NCBI GenBank assembly: GCA_020428115.1
Contig: JAGQNJ010000007.1
Location: 1 to 20,074, forward strand
From: Candidatus Saccharimonadota bacterium
Lineage (GTDB): Bacteria; Patescibacteriota; Saccharimonadia; Saccharimonadales; JAGQNJ01
DNA: 20,074 nt
Direction: 5' to 3'
Shown here piece after piece: positions 1-8,049 of this stretch. Position numbers and translations under genes: made by a program. The notes under the pieces are model-generated. The model saw only the letters and a program-made list of their open reading frames with translations, searched no databases and was not told the origin of the DNA. Position 1 is the stretch's first letter. The number at the start of each line of letters is the position of its first letter.

Positions 1-322
1 TATCACTCGCTAATCCCGCACGTAGTGGCTCGGCATCGCCAACGTCTATTTTACTTTTTGTTTCAATCAGGCGTTCTTCGGCAATCTCAAGAGCAAGGGC
101 CATGGAAGAATTTGCAAGTTTCGGGTAGTAAATCTGCGGGTTGCGTACTTCGTCCTGCAGAAATGCCTGTTTGGTCTGTTCACGAAGCGCTTTTTGGTAC
201 TCATCCCCTTCTTGAAGCCCGAAAAACTCATAGCTGTCCCAGTTCGCAACAGGGAAATTTCGATATGATTCTAGGTCAGCCCGAAGCTGCGCCTCGCCAG
301 TGGTCAATTCAATACTGTACAT
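1..322 (-). CDS. Partial gene, N-terminal 107 residues of a hypothetical protein (possibly DUF1704-like)
   Basis: An uninterrupted minus-strand frame runs from ATG at 322 off the left edge. It begins MYSIELTTGEAQLR and contains the segment DEVRNPQIYYPKL. The start is supported by an AAAGGTG Shine-Dalgarno four bases upstream and by a promoter at 343-371. The protein is soluble, acidic and helical, with no signal peptide. The 'NP..YYPKL' patch recalls the N-terminal part of DUF1704 / tyrosine-phenylalanine carboxypeptidase-like proteins common in CPR genomes, but this is from memory and only the N-terminus is visible. The catalytic part would lie outside the window, so the function should be treated as unknown. 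It is separated from the upstream 36-aa gene by about 50 bases that contain its own promoter. Confidence 0.6.
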   Translation of the reverse strand, partial: MYSIELTTGEAQLRADLESYRNFPVANWDSYEFFGLQEGDEYQKALREQTKQAFLQDEVRNPQIYYPKLANSSMALALEIAEERLIETKSKIDVGDAEPLRAGLASD

Positions 323-342
323 AAACACCTTTGATTGTGCTA

Positions 343-371
343 ATTATAACACAATTATATGTATTGATCAA
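343..371 (-). promoter_or_regulatory. Promoter for the left-edge partial gene, with a dyad over the -10
   Basis: Minus strand: TTGATC (371-366), 17-base spacer, TATAAT (348-343). The ATG at 322 is 20 bases downstream of the -10. A perfect 6-bp inverted repeat (ATTGTG at 334-339, CACAAT at 350-355) brackets the -10, a position typical of a repressor site. Confidence 0.5.
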
Positions 372-482
372 TTAGTTGGCGCGGAGGACGCGTAAGTATA
401 CGAAGATAATCGCTGCAATCATAAGGACAATCATAAAAAGTATGAGAGGTATAAGGCCTTGTTGGTTCAGTGGCTTTCTCAT
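372..482 (-). CDS. 36-aa single-pass membrane peptide
   Basis: Minus-strand frame from ATG at 482 to TAA at 374-372. It encodes MRKPLNQQGLIPLILFMI followed by more hydrophobic residues and a short basic tail (YLRVLRAN). The layout is a short positive N-terminus, one membrane helix at about residues 10-30 and a basic C-terminus. It starts 27 bases after the stop of the GGDEF gene and is probably co-transcribed with it. No convincing Shine-Dalgarno is visible. The hydrophobic run with positive flanks is unlikely to be chance, but the peptide is short and no family is recognised. Expression is inferred, not shown. Confidence 0.5.
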   Translation of the reverse strand: MRKPLNQQGLIPLILFMIVLMIAAIIFVYLRVLRAN

Positions 483-509
483 CAAATTAATTGTACACGT
501 TGTATTACA

Positions 510-1376
510 CTAGTAAAGACGGTCATCTTCTGGCACCTCTTGGCCAATTGATCGAAGTTTCTCTGCCGCCTGCAAGCGATGTCGCTTTTTGTCGAAACGC
601 ATTAGTCGGTCGGCATCTGTAACCAGCTCATCGGCAAGCTCGCGGACTGAGCGATGCAGCCAAGGCTCACTAAAGTCGCGGCTTGTTACTCCGATCGATA
701 AACCAAGCCAGTTTTCGCCTATTGCTTTAGCGAGTGAGGGTTTTTCTTGTGCAAGCTTAAGCAGTGCGTTACGAAAATCTTCAGCTTTATGACCCAAAAA
801 CTCGTCTATTTCATCTCCATGCTCCTGAACATGCGGCATAAGTACAAAGAATTCGTCAGACTCGCCACCGCCCCTGTACACGCCGTCGCTTTTGCGAACT
901 GTCCGTTCTAATGCTTCGGCAATGGCCTTTATGTAATCATCGCCAGCCTGCCTTGAGATATTATCGTTGACCTTTTTGAGACCCGCGCCATCAATTTGCC
1001 ACACCGCGACCACACTATGCTCACGCTCCGCGAGTGCAAGCATTCTTGGTAGGTCATCTTCGAATACCTTGTGTGTCCTTAAACCCGTCATTTTATCGAT
1101 GCGAGCATCTGCCTCGAGTGACCGAATTCGTTCAGTATCTTCATGATGTCTGTTGTGGCTGGCGAAAAGTGCCTTTGCGTCATCGGTAACTATGCGTCGT
1201 TCCCGATCGGAAAGTGGTTGGCTCGGATCGAGTGATTCCGTATTAACAGGCTCCCAGTTGGCTTCGTCATCTTGTGTTATAAGCCGGTGCGCGGCCTCGG
1301 CGCTAAGCCGGCGCAGCTCCTCATCAAACCGCGAATCGGCAGAAGCATCTGGGTCCGGTTGGTCATTTTCGTTCAT
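510..1376 (-). CDS. Divergent GGDEF-domain protein
   Basis: A 288-aa soluble protein. Residues 1-90 are acidic, charged and probably helical or disordered. A GGDEF-like domain covers about 92-265: the entry motif DKMTGLRTHKVF (94-105), the metal/base-binding loop around QIDGAGLKKVND (127-138), QAGDDYI, the signature-region YRGGGESDEFF (167-177), and LGLSIGV (224-230). Canonical enzymes have D.DhFK.[IV]ND and GG[DE]EF. Here the first Asp is Gln and both loops carry about two extra residues (GA; ES between GG and DEF). Diguanylate cyclase activity is therefore uncertain, and it may be a nucleotide-binding or structural relative. It has no PAS, GAF or membrane sensor. It lies downstream of the sortase gene with a likely promoter of its own at 1401-1428. 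Confidence 0.8.
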   Translation of the reverse strand: MNENDQPDPDASADSRFDEELRRLSAEAAHRLITQDDEANWEPVNTESLDPSQPLSDRERRIVTDDAKALFASHNRHHEDTERIRSLEADARIDKMTGLRTHKVFEDDLPRMLALAEREHSVVAVWQIDGAGLKKVNDNISRQAGDDYIKAIAEALERTVRKSDGVYRGGGESDEFFVLMPHVQEHGDEIDEFLGHKAEDFRNALLKLAQEKPSLAKAIGENWLGLSIGVTSRDFSEPWLHRSVRELADELVTDADRLMRFDKKRHRLQAAEKLRSIGQEVPEDDRLY

Positions 1377-1400
1377 TTTTTGTTTCTATCCTATAGTTTT

Positions 1401-1428
1401 ATTGTACTCTGGACGGCACAATGTGCAA
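1401..1428 (-). promoter_or_regulatory. Predicted promoter for the GGDEF gene
   Basis: Minus strand: TTGCAC (1428-1423), 16-base spacer, TACAAT (1406-1401), between the sortase stop and the GGDEF start. It leaves a leader of about 18 bases with only a weak AGGAT as a possible ribosome site. Confidence 0.4.
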
Positions 1429-1432
1429 ATGC

Positions 1433-2029
1433 TTATTTGGGCTGTGCTTCGACCACGACACGGCCGTCAATCTCACCCTTGAGCGAACAGGTGTAGAGTG
1501 TCAGTTTTGCACTGTCCGATGGTGCCTCGATCTCTATGGCTGTTCTGGGGACACTGTAGTTTTTGGTCACGATGTAGTCGTACCATTTACCCTGATAAAA
1601 AACGCGTATCTCGTCACCTGGTTCGAGCTTATTAAGGGTATAGAATGGGGAACGTGCCTTGGTACCCTCTGGTGTGAGCCCAAGTTCAAATCTGTGCGCG
1701 CTCAGTATAAAATTACCGCCTTTTTCTGGATCTCCACGTTCTGGATATCGCCACCAGGCGCCCTTGTTCAGCTCCTCTGCGCCACCTGCAAAATACGGTA
1801 CTTCTAGGTTAATCTTACTGATCTGAATCCTATCTCGCATGTCATTAACATCGTCATCAGTATTAAGATCAATTGAGCTCGGCACATAGCTAAACTTAGG
1901 GGAAAGTGTTAGCACTAGCAAATAGGCGCCACCCGCAAGCAGCGTGACAGCAACTATGAGTATGATCAATCTTTTGTGCTTACGCCACTTCTGGCGCAAT
2001 ACACTCTCGTTGTCCCCCGGCAAGATCAT
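1433..2029 (-). CDS. Sortase-family transpeptidase (membrane-anchored)
   Basis: A 198-aa protein with a basic N-terminus, one membrane helix at about 21-41, and an extracytoplasmic sortase beta-barrel. The sortase triad is visible: His112 in LSAHR, Cys181 in LYTCSL and Arg190 in GEIDGRVVV. Sortases cut a C-terminal sorting signal and join the protein to cell wall, pilin or membrane partners outside the cell. Length and architecture (N-terminal anchor, compact domain, Cys near the C-terminus) fit class D/E-like housekeeping sortases, though the class cannot be fixed by eye. No substrate with an LPxTG-type signal is in the window. It follows dnaJ by 24 bases but has its own promoter, whose -10 is six bases before the ATG and which lacks a Shine-Dalgarno, so the mRNA is probably leaderless. 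Confidence 0.9.
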   Translation of the reverse strand: MILPGDNESVLRQKWRKHKRLIILIVAVTLLAGGAYLLVLTLSPKFSYVPSSIDLNTDDDVNDMRDRIQISKINLEVPYFAGGAEELNKGAWWRYPERGDPEKGGNFILSAHRFELGLTPEGTKARSPFYTLNKLEPGDEIRVFYQGKWYDYIVTKNYSVPRTAIEIEAPSDSAKLTLYTCSLKGEIDGRVVVEAQPK

Positions 2030-2035
2030 ATAGCT

Positions 2036-2064
2036 ATTGTAGCTATGTTCGTACTAAGCGTCAC
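2036..2064 (-). promoter_or_regulatory. Sortase promoter, leaderless type
   Basis: Minus strand: GTGACG (2064-2059), 17-base spacer, TACAAT (2041-2036), then only six bases (AGCTAT) before ATG at 2029. The -35 lies inside the end of dnaJ. The expected transcription start falls at or next to the ATG. Confidence 0.5.
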
Positions 2065-3136
2065 GTAGTTCTTCGAGCAGCTGCTTTTCGCGGCGACTAA
2101 GTTTGGTCGGGATATCGACAACGATTGTCACAATATGAGGACCGCGTCGGTCATTACGTATGTGCGGTACGCCATGGCTGGACAGTTTAAAGTCTGTACC
2201 GCTCTGTGTGCCAGCCGGTATCTTCATGGTGACTAGTCCGTCAACAGTTTCGACATCTATCTCCGTACCAAGCGCCGCGTCCACCATACTCACATGCTCT
2301 TCGCTCAATATAATATCGCCTTCGCGTGTGAACTTTTTGTGCGGTTTAACGCGGATATTTACGTATAAATCTCCCTTCTCGCCCCGTGCAATAGCCTCGC
2401 CCCGTTCCCGGAGGCGAATGGTCGCACCGTCATCAATACCGGCTGGAATCTTGAGCTTGATGTCTTGCCGTTTAGACTTTACACCCTTGCCGTGACAAAC
2501 ACTGCAAACCTTCTCTGGTACTTTGCCCGTACCTTCACATTCATGACAAACACTCGCCTGCTGAATGTTTCCAAATATTGTGCGGGTCGCCGTCACGACT
2601 TGCCCGCTACCGCCACAAGTCGGACAGGTTTTTAGTTCATGACCTGGTTCGGCGGTCGTGCCCTTGCAGTGCTCACACACATCATCAATATTCAGATGCA
2701 GCTCTTCCTCCGTGCCAAACACTGCTTGCTCAAATGTTAGATCGATGGTTGTCTGCATATCATTGCCACGGCGCGTTCGCCGACCACCACGCTGCTGTTG
2801 CCCTCCACCAAAGAAACTACCAAATATATCGCCCAAGCCTAAGTCGCCAAAGTCAAAGTGCATTTCTTGGCCACCACCACCAAATCCCGCAAATGGGTTG
2901 CCACCATCGCTGGCAGCCGAGCTACCCACGCCGGCATGGCCAAACTGGTCATAGCGCTGGCGCTTGGATGGGTCTTTAAGTACTTCGTAGGCTTCGTTGA
3001 TTTCTTTGAACTTGGTCTCATCACCGCCTTTATCGGGGTGATGCTCAACAGCCTTTCGGCGAAAGGCTTTTTTGATCTCATCCGCACTTGCAGACTTACC
3101 AACTCCCAAAACTTCGTAATAGTCTCTTTTAGCCAT
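2054..3136 (-). CDS. dnaJ: Chaperone protein DnaJ (Hsp40)
   Basis: A 360-aa co-chaperone that binds unfolded clients and stimulates the DnaK ATPase in the cytoplasm. The J domain (1-65) has HPD at 33-35. A Gly/Phe-rich linker covers about 70-125. The zinc domain has four Cys pairs: 154/157, 171/174, 197/200 and 211/214. The first repeat is CEHCKGTT rather than CxxCxGxG. The C-terminal substrate-binding domains follow, from about 225 onward. The protein is full length for a type I DnaJ. It starts two bases after the stop of the 155-aa orphan gene and is the last gene of the heat-shock operon. A possible AAGGAC ribosome site lies inside the end of the upstream gene. Confidence 0.97.
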   Translation of the reverse strand: MAKRDYYEVLGVGKSASADEIKKAFRRKAVEHHPDKGGDETKFKEINEAYEVLKDPSKRQRYDQFGHAGVGSSAASDGGNPFAGFGGGGQEMHFDFGDLGLGDIFGSFFGGGQQQRGGRRTRRGNDMQTTIDLTFEQAVFGTEEELHLNIDDVCEHCKGTTAEPGHELKTCPTCGGSGQVVTATRTIFGNIQQASVCHECEGTGKVPEKVCSVCHGKGVKSKRQDIKLKIPAGIDDGATIRLRERGEAIARGEKGDLYVNIRVKPHKKFTREGDIILSEEHVSMVDAALGTEIDVETVDGLVTMKIPAGTQSGTDFKLSSHGVPHIRNDRRGPHIVTIVVDIPTKLSRREKQLLEELRDA

Positions 3137-3138
3137 GG

Positions 3139-3606
3139 CTATTTATTGTCCTTCGCATTTAGACTTTTGTCTAGAAGCTCACTCTTTGTCGGCAAGGATT
3201 CGAACTGAGGAATCTTGAGTAATCTGTAGATTTTTACCCAAGCATCATGGTTGTCTTTATTATTGTCATCATGCAAGGAATTTGAAAGAAACATTATCTC
3301 CCCCTTTGCATCCAATGCATCCTGCTGAACAATAAGCAACTTCGTACTGGTAAATATGTTACGAAAAGGTATGACTAAATATTTACTCTCTAGCTCACAT
3401 GCTAAATCTCTAAGAACTTCTGAGCCCTCATCTGCTAAGCGTTTATTTACACCAGGACTTTTGATTATATGCGAATAGAAAGTAAGCTTATGTCCTATTC
3501 TTCCTACCAATTTTCTGTACTCCAACAGTGGCCCTACAATGAAATTTGCACCAATGTAACCAAATAAGCCAGTTAGTACACCCAATAGAAAGACTAGTAG
3601 TTGCAT
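3139..3606 (-). CDS. 155-aa membrane-anchored orphan between dnaK and dnaJ
   Basis: The protein has an N-terminal membrane helix (about 2-26, [20 protein letters not shown]) followed by a soluble mostly helical part containing [20 protein letters not shown] and a C-terminal charged tail. The start is supported by an AAGGT site overlapping the dnaK stop, six bases after it. The stop TAG lies two bases before the dnaJ ATG, so translation is tightly coupled. I do not recognise a named family. The pattern of one N-terminal helix plus a cytoplasmic domain occurs in many small bacterial membrane proteins of unknown role. The surrounding sequence looks more AT-rich than dnaK and dnaJ, which could reflect a later insertion. 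Its position suggests heat-shock co-expression; its function is not known. Confidence 0.85.
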   Translation of the reverse strand: MQLLVFLLGVLTGLFGYIGANFIVGPLLEYRKLVGRIGHKLTFYSHIIKSPGVNKRLADEGSEVLRDLACELESKYLVIPFRNIFTSTKLLIVQQDALDAKGEIMFLSNSLHDDNNKDNHDAWVKIYRLLKIPQFESLPTKSELLDKSLNAKDNK

Positions 3607-3612
3607 TTGACC

Positions 3613-5517
3613 TTACTTCTCGTCGACGACTTCGCCCTCTACAGGCTCGTCTTTTTTGTCATCTTTTGGCTTCTCGGCCGAGTCGCCCTCGGCAGGCTTT
3701 TCTTCTTTTGCAGCCTCTTCGTACATCTTAGCACCGATAGGCATTATCTTGTCGTTTAGCTCTTTGGCTGCTGCTTCCAGGGCGTCCTTGTCGGCCTTTT
3801 CGTCTGACTGAACCTTTTTGGCAGCTTCTACGGCTTCGTCAATTGCCTTTACATCGTCCTCAGAAAGCTTATCTTTGCTGTCGGTCTTGAGCTTTTCGGC
3901 TTGGTAGATCGTGCTGTCGAGTTGATTGCGTACTTCCACGGCTTCGCGCTTTTTCTTGTCTTCCTCTGCGTGTGCTTCGGCTTCTTTGGCAGCTTTCTCG
4001 ACTTCGTCTTTGTCTAGGTTACCGCTGTTTTGGATAGTAATAGACTGTTCTTTACCAGAACCTTTGTCTTTGGCTGTTACGTTCAAGATACCGTTGGCAT
4101 CAATGTTAAACGTAACCTCAATTTGTGGTACGCCGCGCGGTGCGGGTGGAATACCATCGAGCACAAAGCGACCGAGTGATTTGTTGTCGGCAACCATTTC
4201 GCGCTCACCCTGCACGACATGGATCTCAACTTGTGGCTGATTATCTGCTGCTGTTGAGAAGACCTCGCTCTTACTTGTAGGGATTGTGGTGTTTCGCTCG
4301 ATCAGCTTAGTTGCAACCCCGCCGAGGGTTTCGATACCAAGGCTCAGTGGCGTTACGTCGAGCAGCAGTACGTCTTTGACGTCACCCTGCAACACACCGC
4401 CCTGGATAGCTGCACCTACGGCCACAACCTCGTCTGGGTTCACGCCCTTTAGCGGTTCTTTGCCGAATATACTTTTGACCTTTTCTACCACGGCCGGCAT
4501 ACGGGTCATACCACCAACCAAGATAACCTCGTTAATGTCCTTGGCTTCAAGCTTGGCATCTTTTAATGCCTTTTTGCATGGCTCGGCTGTTTTGTCGATC
4601 ATGTCTTGGACAAGCTCAACAAGCTTAGCGCGCGTTAGTTTGTATTCAAAGTGCTTTGGCCCCTCGGCGTCGGCTGTCAAGAATGGCAGATTGATGTCTG
4701 CAACCTCAGTAGTCGAGAGCTCTTTCTTGGCCTTTTCGGCCTCTTCCTTGAGGCGCTGCATTGCGGCTTTGTCTGCCTTAACATCAATGCCAGATTCCTT
4801 TTTGAACTCATCCACAAAGTGGTTGACGATCTTAAGGTCAAAGTCTTCACCACCCAGGTGAGTATCACCATTGGTTGCTAGCACCTCAAACACGCCATCG
4901 CCAAGTTGCAAAATGGACACGTCAAACGTACCACCACCAAGGTCAAACACGGCTACTTTCTCCTCTTTGCCTTTGTCTAGGCCATAGGCAAGGGCAGCAG
5001 CAGTTGGCTCGTTGATGATTCGCTTTACTTCTAGTCCCGCAATCTTACCAGCGTCCTTTGTCGCCTGGCGCTGAGAGTCATCAAAGTAGGCAGGTACGGT
5101 TATAACCGCTTCGGTTACTGGCTCACCCAAAAACTTCTCGGCATCCGCCTTTAGTTTTGAGAGAATCATGCCACTGACTTCTTCTGGGCTGTACTCTTTG
5201 CCATCCATTTTGACCTTCACACCGTTACCACTTTTTACAATGTCATACGGCATTAGCTCGATGTCCTTTTGGACTTCTTTGTCGTTGAACTTGCGGCCGA
5301 TTAGACGTTTAACACCAAAAATCGTATTGGTTGGGTTAGTAACGCGCTGGCGGTTAGCCACCTGGCCTACCAAACGCTCGCCGTTTTTGTTAATCGCTAC
5401 CACACTTGGTGTAGTACGATTGCCTTCAGAGTTGGCAATGATTTCGGGCTTACCCGATTGCATCACAGCCATTGCTGAGTTAGTTGTTCCTAAATCTATT
5501 CCTATAATCTTTCCCAT
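3613..5517 (-). CDS. dnaK: Chaperone protein DnaK (Hsp70)
   Basis: A 634-aa ATP-dependent chaperone of the cytoplasm. The nucleotide-binding domain has [14 protein letters not shown] (5-18), [11 protein letters not shown] (191-201) and [11 protein letters not shown] (331-341). The interdomain linker is DVLLLD (382-387), followed by a beta-sandwich substrate domain and a helical lid. The acidic, lysine-rich tail ends GEVVDEK, resembling the usual EEVD-type end. Length is normal. Its ATG shares a base with the stop of the upstream 84-aa gene (TAATG), and its strong AAGGAGG ribosome site lies within that gene, so the two are coupled. It works with DnaJ and GrpE encoded in the same operon. Confidence 0.98.
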   Translation of the reverse strand: MGKIIGIDLGTTNSAMAVMQSGKPEIIANSEGNRTTPSVVAINKNGERLVGQVANRQRVTNPTNTIFGVKRLIGRKFNDKEVQKDIELMPYDIVKSGNGVKVKMDGKEYSPEEVSGMILSKLKADAEKFLGEPVTEAVITVPAYFDDSQRQATKDAGKIAGLEVKRIINEPTAAALAYGLDKGKEEKVAVFDLGGGTFDVSILQLGDGVFEVLATNGDTHLGGEDFDLKIVNHFVDEFKKESGIDVKADKAAMQRLKEEAEKAKKELSTTEVADINLPFLTADAEGPKHFEYKLTRAKLVELVQDMIDKTAEPCKKALKDAKLEAKDINEVILVGGMTRMPAVVEKVKSIFGKEPLKGVNPDEVVAVGAAIQGGVLQGDVKDVLLLDVTPLSLGIETLGGVATKLIERNTTIPTSKSEVFSTAADNQPQVEIHVVQGEREMVADNKSLGRFVLDGIPPAPRGVPQIEVTFNIDANGILNVTAKDKGSGKEQSITIQNSGNLDKDEVEKAAKEAEAHAEEDKKKREAVEVRNQLDSTIYQAEKLKTDSKDKLSEDDVKAIDEAVEAAKKVQSDEKADKDALEAAAKELNDKIMPIGAKMYEEAAKEEKPAEGDSAEKPKDDKKDEPVEGEVVDEK

Positions 5518-5771
5518 TATTCTTCCTCCTTATTTTTCTCATCTATTGCATGGCCTGCTTCAGCCATTATTACCAAGCTATCTTCGAAATATTTCTGTGG
5601 ATTTGTAAGCAACGCTTCTCTGCGGTCTACGAGTACTTGGTAAATTGGTAATCCTTCAGGATTCATAGCTGTTAGTTGGTCAAGCGCCGTCAATTCATCT
5701 AATACCTCGTCCTGTGAAGGCTCCATGCCTGGGATGGCCTCGAAAGCCCGACCAGATTCAAAATCACTCAT
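5517..5771 (-). CDS. 84-aa orphan between grpE and dnaK
   Basis: A small acidic soluble protein beginning [16 protein letters not shown] and ending DEKNKEEE. The start at 5771 is chosen because it overlaps the grpE stop as ATGA and is preceded by AAGGAGG at good spacing. A longer in-frame upstream extension would run deep into grpE. It ends in TAATG with dnaK. No cysteines, membrane helix or known motif are seen; it looks helical ([13 protein letters not shown] and a [16 protein letters not shown] stretch). Because it is coupled on both sides to Hsp70-cycle genes, a chaperone accessory role is plausible but is only inferred from position. I do not recognise its family. Confidence 0.85.
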   Translation of the reverse strand: MSDFESGRAFEAIPGMEPSQDEVLDELTALDQLTAMNPEGLPIYQVLVDRREALLTNPQKYFEDSLVIMAEAGHAIDEKNKEEE

Positions 5772-6235
5772 TTTGTAGCCTCCTTTTTGACTTTGACCAT
5801 GGCGTGGCGAATTACCTCGCCGTCTACAATGTAGCCAGATTGAAGCTCCTCGCAAATAACTTCAAGGTCACCATCGCCGTCTTCCATACCAACTGCCTCA
5901 TGAAGGGCAGGGTCAAACACTTCGCCAATAGTCTTGATCTTCTCTACGCCAAGATCAGACAAAACCTTGTCGAACTGCTTAACCGTACCCTCTACGCCTT
6001 TGACGTAGTCATTGCCTTCTAGTTCCTTTGGTACATGCTTTAGAGCACGTTCAAGATTGTCGATAGCTGGCAGCAGATCGAGCACAACCTGAGACTTTAC
6101 CAAATTTTTGAGTCCTGATATTTGCTGTTCGTGTCGGCGCCTGATATTCTCGGCATCGGCGCGCTCACGCTGCAATGCCTCGGTCAATTCATCTATCTTT
6201 TGCTGCAGTTCAACAACTACTGGTTTTTTACTCAT
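5768..6235 (-). CDS. grpE: Nucleotide exchange factor GrpE
   Basis: A 155-aa protein that releases ADP from DnaK. It has an N-terminal helical/coiled-coil segment (LQQKIDELTEALQRERADAE), the typical linker to the four-helix region (LLPAIDNLERAL) and the C-terminal beta-wing with FDPALHEAVGM and a GYIVDGEVIRHAMVKV end. The start at 6235 (MSKKPVVV) is preferred over an in-frame codon 13 residues upstream because GAGGAGG precedes it at good spacing. The ATG overlaps the end of hrcA by eight bases (ATGAGTAA), and its TGA overlaps the next ATG. The N-terminal coiled coil looks shorter than in E. coli. Confidence 0.96.
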   Translation of the reverse strand: MSKKPVVVELQQKIDELTEALQRERADAENIRRRHEQQISGLKNLVKSQVVLDLLPAIDNLERALKHVPKELEGNDYVKGVEGTVKQFDKVLSDLGVEKIKTIGEVFDPALHEAVGMEDGDGDLEVICEELQSGYIVDGEVIRHAMVKVKKEATK

Positions 6236-6950
6236 ACAGTGCCTCCTCGAGCGATTTGCCGGCCTGGCCAACAAGGCTCATCACGCCCCGGTAACTTTGG
6301 CGGGTCGGGCCAAGCACACCAATATAGCTGTGATCGCTAAATGGGCTATTAAACTTGCTGATAATCAAACTACATCCAGCCGTGCGACCAATAGGGTTTT
6401 CACGCCCGATATATACACTGAGTGGTTTATTGGGTGCAGCCTCTTTGAGCCATGGCTCGAGATTGTCCAGAAGCCTCGCAACCTCCTGGACCTGACCGCG
6501 ATTCATAAACTCAGGCTGGCCAAACAAATTACCAAGGCCACTCATGTATAGTTGATCACCAATGGTTGCGATACCGAGATTATGTGTAAGCTCTACGAGT
6601 GTATCGACCGCGTTGCGAATAGTCTGCTCTGGCAAACCTGCGCCAGTAACACGCGCCGACAAAGCCCGCTCTGCGTGCCTTGGCGTCTCTAGCCTTGGCT
6701 GATCTTGCACTCTGTTTACGTAGTGTCTGTAGCCCTTGTCTGTGGGTATTCGACCCGCGCTCGTGTGCGGTTGTTTGATAAAACCTTTGCGCTCAAGTTC
6801 GGCCATTTCGCTGCGGATCGTAGCTGACGAAACGTCAAACGCCTTGGCAAGTAGGCTGCTTCCTACAGGTGCCGCCACCTCAGCATATTGTTCGACAATT
6901 GCCTCCAGCAACTTCTCTTGTCTTGGTGTCAAAATAGCACTGTCAACCAT
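6228..6950 (-). CDS. hrcA: Heat-inducible transcription repressor HrcA (short form)
   Basis: The repressor that binds CIRCE and is tuned by GroEL in known bacteria. The N-terminal winged helix covers about 5-78, with the family signature SSATIRSEMAELERKGFI, QPHTSAGRIPTDKGYRHYV at 41-78. The C-terminal part keeps LSVYIGREN and YIGVLGPTRQSYRGVMSLV. At 240 aa it is about 100 residues shorter than typical HrcA (around 340); the missing part is from the central dimerisation/GAF-like region. A CIRCE operator lies immediately upstream, so autoregulation is expected. The start follows the -10 by only ten bases with no Shine-Dalgarno, implying a leaderless or nearly leaderless mRNA. It is the first gene of the heat-shock operon. 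Confidence 0.95.
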   Translation of the reverse strand: MVDSAILTPRQEKLLEAIVEQYAEVAAPVGSSLLAKAFDVSSATIRSEMAELERKGFIKQPHTSAGRIPTDKGYRHYVNRVQDQPRLETPRHAERALSARVTGAGLPEQTIRNAVDTLVELTHNLGIATIGDQLYMSGLGNLFGQPEFMNRGQVQEVARLLDNLEPWLKEAAPNKPLSVYIGRENPIGRTAGCSLIISKFNSPFSDHSYIGVLGPTRQSYRGVMSLVGQAGKSLEEALYE

Positions 6951-6960
6951 ATAGTGCTAG

Positions 6961-6987
6961 TTTATATGAACGGTTGGCACTCGTCAA
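6961..6987 (-). promoter_or_regulatory. hrcA operon promoter overlapping CIRCE
   Basis: Minus strand: TTGACG (6987-6982) inside the CIRCE spacer, 15 bases, then TATAAA (6966-6961), ten bases before ATG at 6950. Bound HrcA would cover the -35. The spacing is slightly short. Confidence 0.5.
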
Positions 6988-7000
6988 GTAAGAGTGCTAA
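6974..7000 (-). promoter_or_regulatory. CIRCE operator (HrcA binding site)
   Basis: TTGGCACTC, nine bases, GAGTGCTAA. This matches the consensus TTAGCACTC-N9-GAGTGCTAA with one change in one arm. It lies 24 bases upstream of hrcA, and its right arm contains the TAG stop of the preceding 159-aa gene. Confidence 0.93.
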
Positions 7001-7476
7001 TTCTCCTGTCGCTGAAGTCTTACAAACGCAGAAACCGCATCAACTACTTCATGCCCAACAATTTTGTCTGAGGCAAAAGCATGATTTACTCCTAGATTAA
7101 TGCTCCCCACAATATCACCTGTGGTGCCAAAAATTCTAGCATTAATGCCCTCACCCAACACACTATCCCCAAAAACTACTACTTCGGTGTGTGATAGCAG
7201 TTCATCATATCCGTCAGTTTGCCATATTTGTGCTCTCACACCATCTTCTCCTTTGACAAAACTTCCACAATAATTGCTATCAACTCCGTCAAAGCTACCT
7301 GTAGTAAGTCTATTCATCAGGTGTCTTATTCTATAATAAAAATATCTACCACGAACCACACCTAGCCTTTGCTCTACAGGAATACCAGCAACAATTCCGG
7401 TAACTTCTTCTGGCGGTCGTGCGTGTTCAAATGGCATATGATCAATAGTACTACTCCGAGTAATACTTGCAAGCAT
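6997..7476 (-). CDS. 159-aa conserved-looking orphan upstream of hrcA
   Basis: A soluble protein beginning MLASITRSSTIDHMPFEHAR, with no membrane helix. A glycine-rich C-terminal half contains EVVVFGDSVLGEGINARIFG and a final helix VVDAVSAFVRLQRQEN. The frame is clean between gmk (six-base gap) and CIRCE, and its TAG stop lies within the CIRCE right arm. A later start at Met14 (7437) is possible; neither start has a clear Shine-Dalgarno. I do not recognise the family and assign no function. It sits last in the murJ-lepA-gmk run, so it is probably transcribed with those genes, and read-through could also feed hrcA. Confidence 0.8.
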   Translation of the reverse strand: MLASITRSSTIDHMPFEHARPPEEVTGIVAGIPVEQRLGVVRGRYFYYRIRHLMNRLTTGSFDGVDSNYCGSFVKGEDGVRAQIWQTDGYDELLSHTEVVVFGDSVLGEGINARIFGTTGDIVGSINLGVNHAFASDKIVGHEVVDAVSAFVRLQRQEN

Positions 7477-7482
7477 AACAAT

Positions 7483-8040
7483 TTATGTTTCGATAGCAAC
7501 AGCCAAATCAGCGACAGCTTCATCAATCTTGCCAAAGCGATTGATAACCACCCTATCGTACTTGTCTTGGTACTCCAATTCTCGCTTGGCCCTATCAAGA
7601 CGACGCTGTATAGCCTGCTCATCCTCCGTACCCCGCGAGCGAATACGCTCCTCAAGTGAAGCCCAATCCCCAGTAGTGATAAACACCAATTTGGCTTCTG
7701 GTAATTGCTGCTTGATACGCATTGCTCCACGAACATCGACGCGCAGTATGACGTTTTTGCCTGCCTTCAGAGCAGCTTCCACCGGCTCTCGTAGCGTGCC
7801 ATACCAGATTCCATCGTATACTTCGACTGACTCAAGAAATGCCCCGTCCTTTTTGAGCATATTAAACTGATCAAGGCTAATAAAGTTCATTGTTTTGCCA
7901 TCGACATGGTGCGAGCGAGGGTGTCGCGTGGTTGTTGATGCAGGCTGAACCCAGTTGCTGTGTTGCTTGAGGAACTGCGCTAGCAATGTATCCTTGCCAG
8001 CACCCGAGGGTCCCGAAATAATAACAAGTTTGCCTTTCAT
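7483..8040 (-). CDS. gmk: Guanylate kinase
   Basis: A 185-aa enzyme that phosphorylates GMP to GDP using ATP, in purine nucleotide metabolism. The P-loop GPSGAGKDT lies at 10-18. The GMP-binding region contains STTTRHPR and a Y-G-T motif (YDGIWYGTLREPV). The core ILRVDVRGAMRIKQ and the lid-like RSRGTEDEQAIQRRL follow. Length is slightly below the usual 195-210 aa but all core motifs are present. It starts nine bases after the lepA stop, with an AGAGGT ribosome site. Confidence 0.95.
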   Translation of the reverse strand: MKGKLVIISGPSGAGKDTLLAQFLKQHSNWVQPASTTTRHPRSHHVDGKTMNFISLDQFNMLKKDGAFLESVEVYDGIWYGTLREPVEAALKAGKNVILRVDVRGAMRIKQQLPEAKLVFITTGDWASLEERIRSRGTEDEQAIQRRLDRAKRELEYQDKYDRVVINRFGKIDEAVADLAVAIET

Positions 8041-8049
8041 ACCTCTATT

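Noticed and set aside
25..324. A 99-codon plus-strand frame at the left edge
   Set aside because: It is antisense to an open minus-strand gene that has a promoter and ribosome site.
5772..5855. A longer start for the 84-aa protein upstream of dnaK
   Set aside because: The extension lies inside grpE in another frame; the inner ATG has a strong ribosome site and ATGA coupling.
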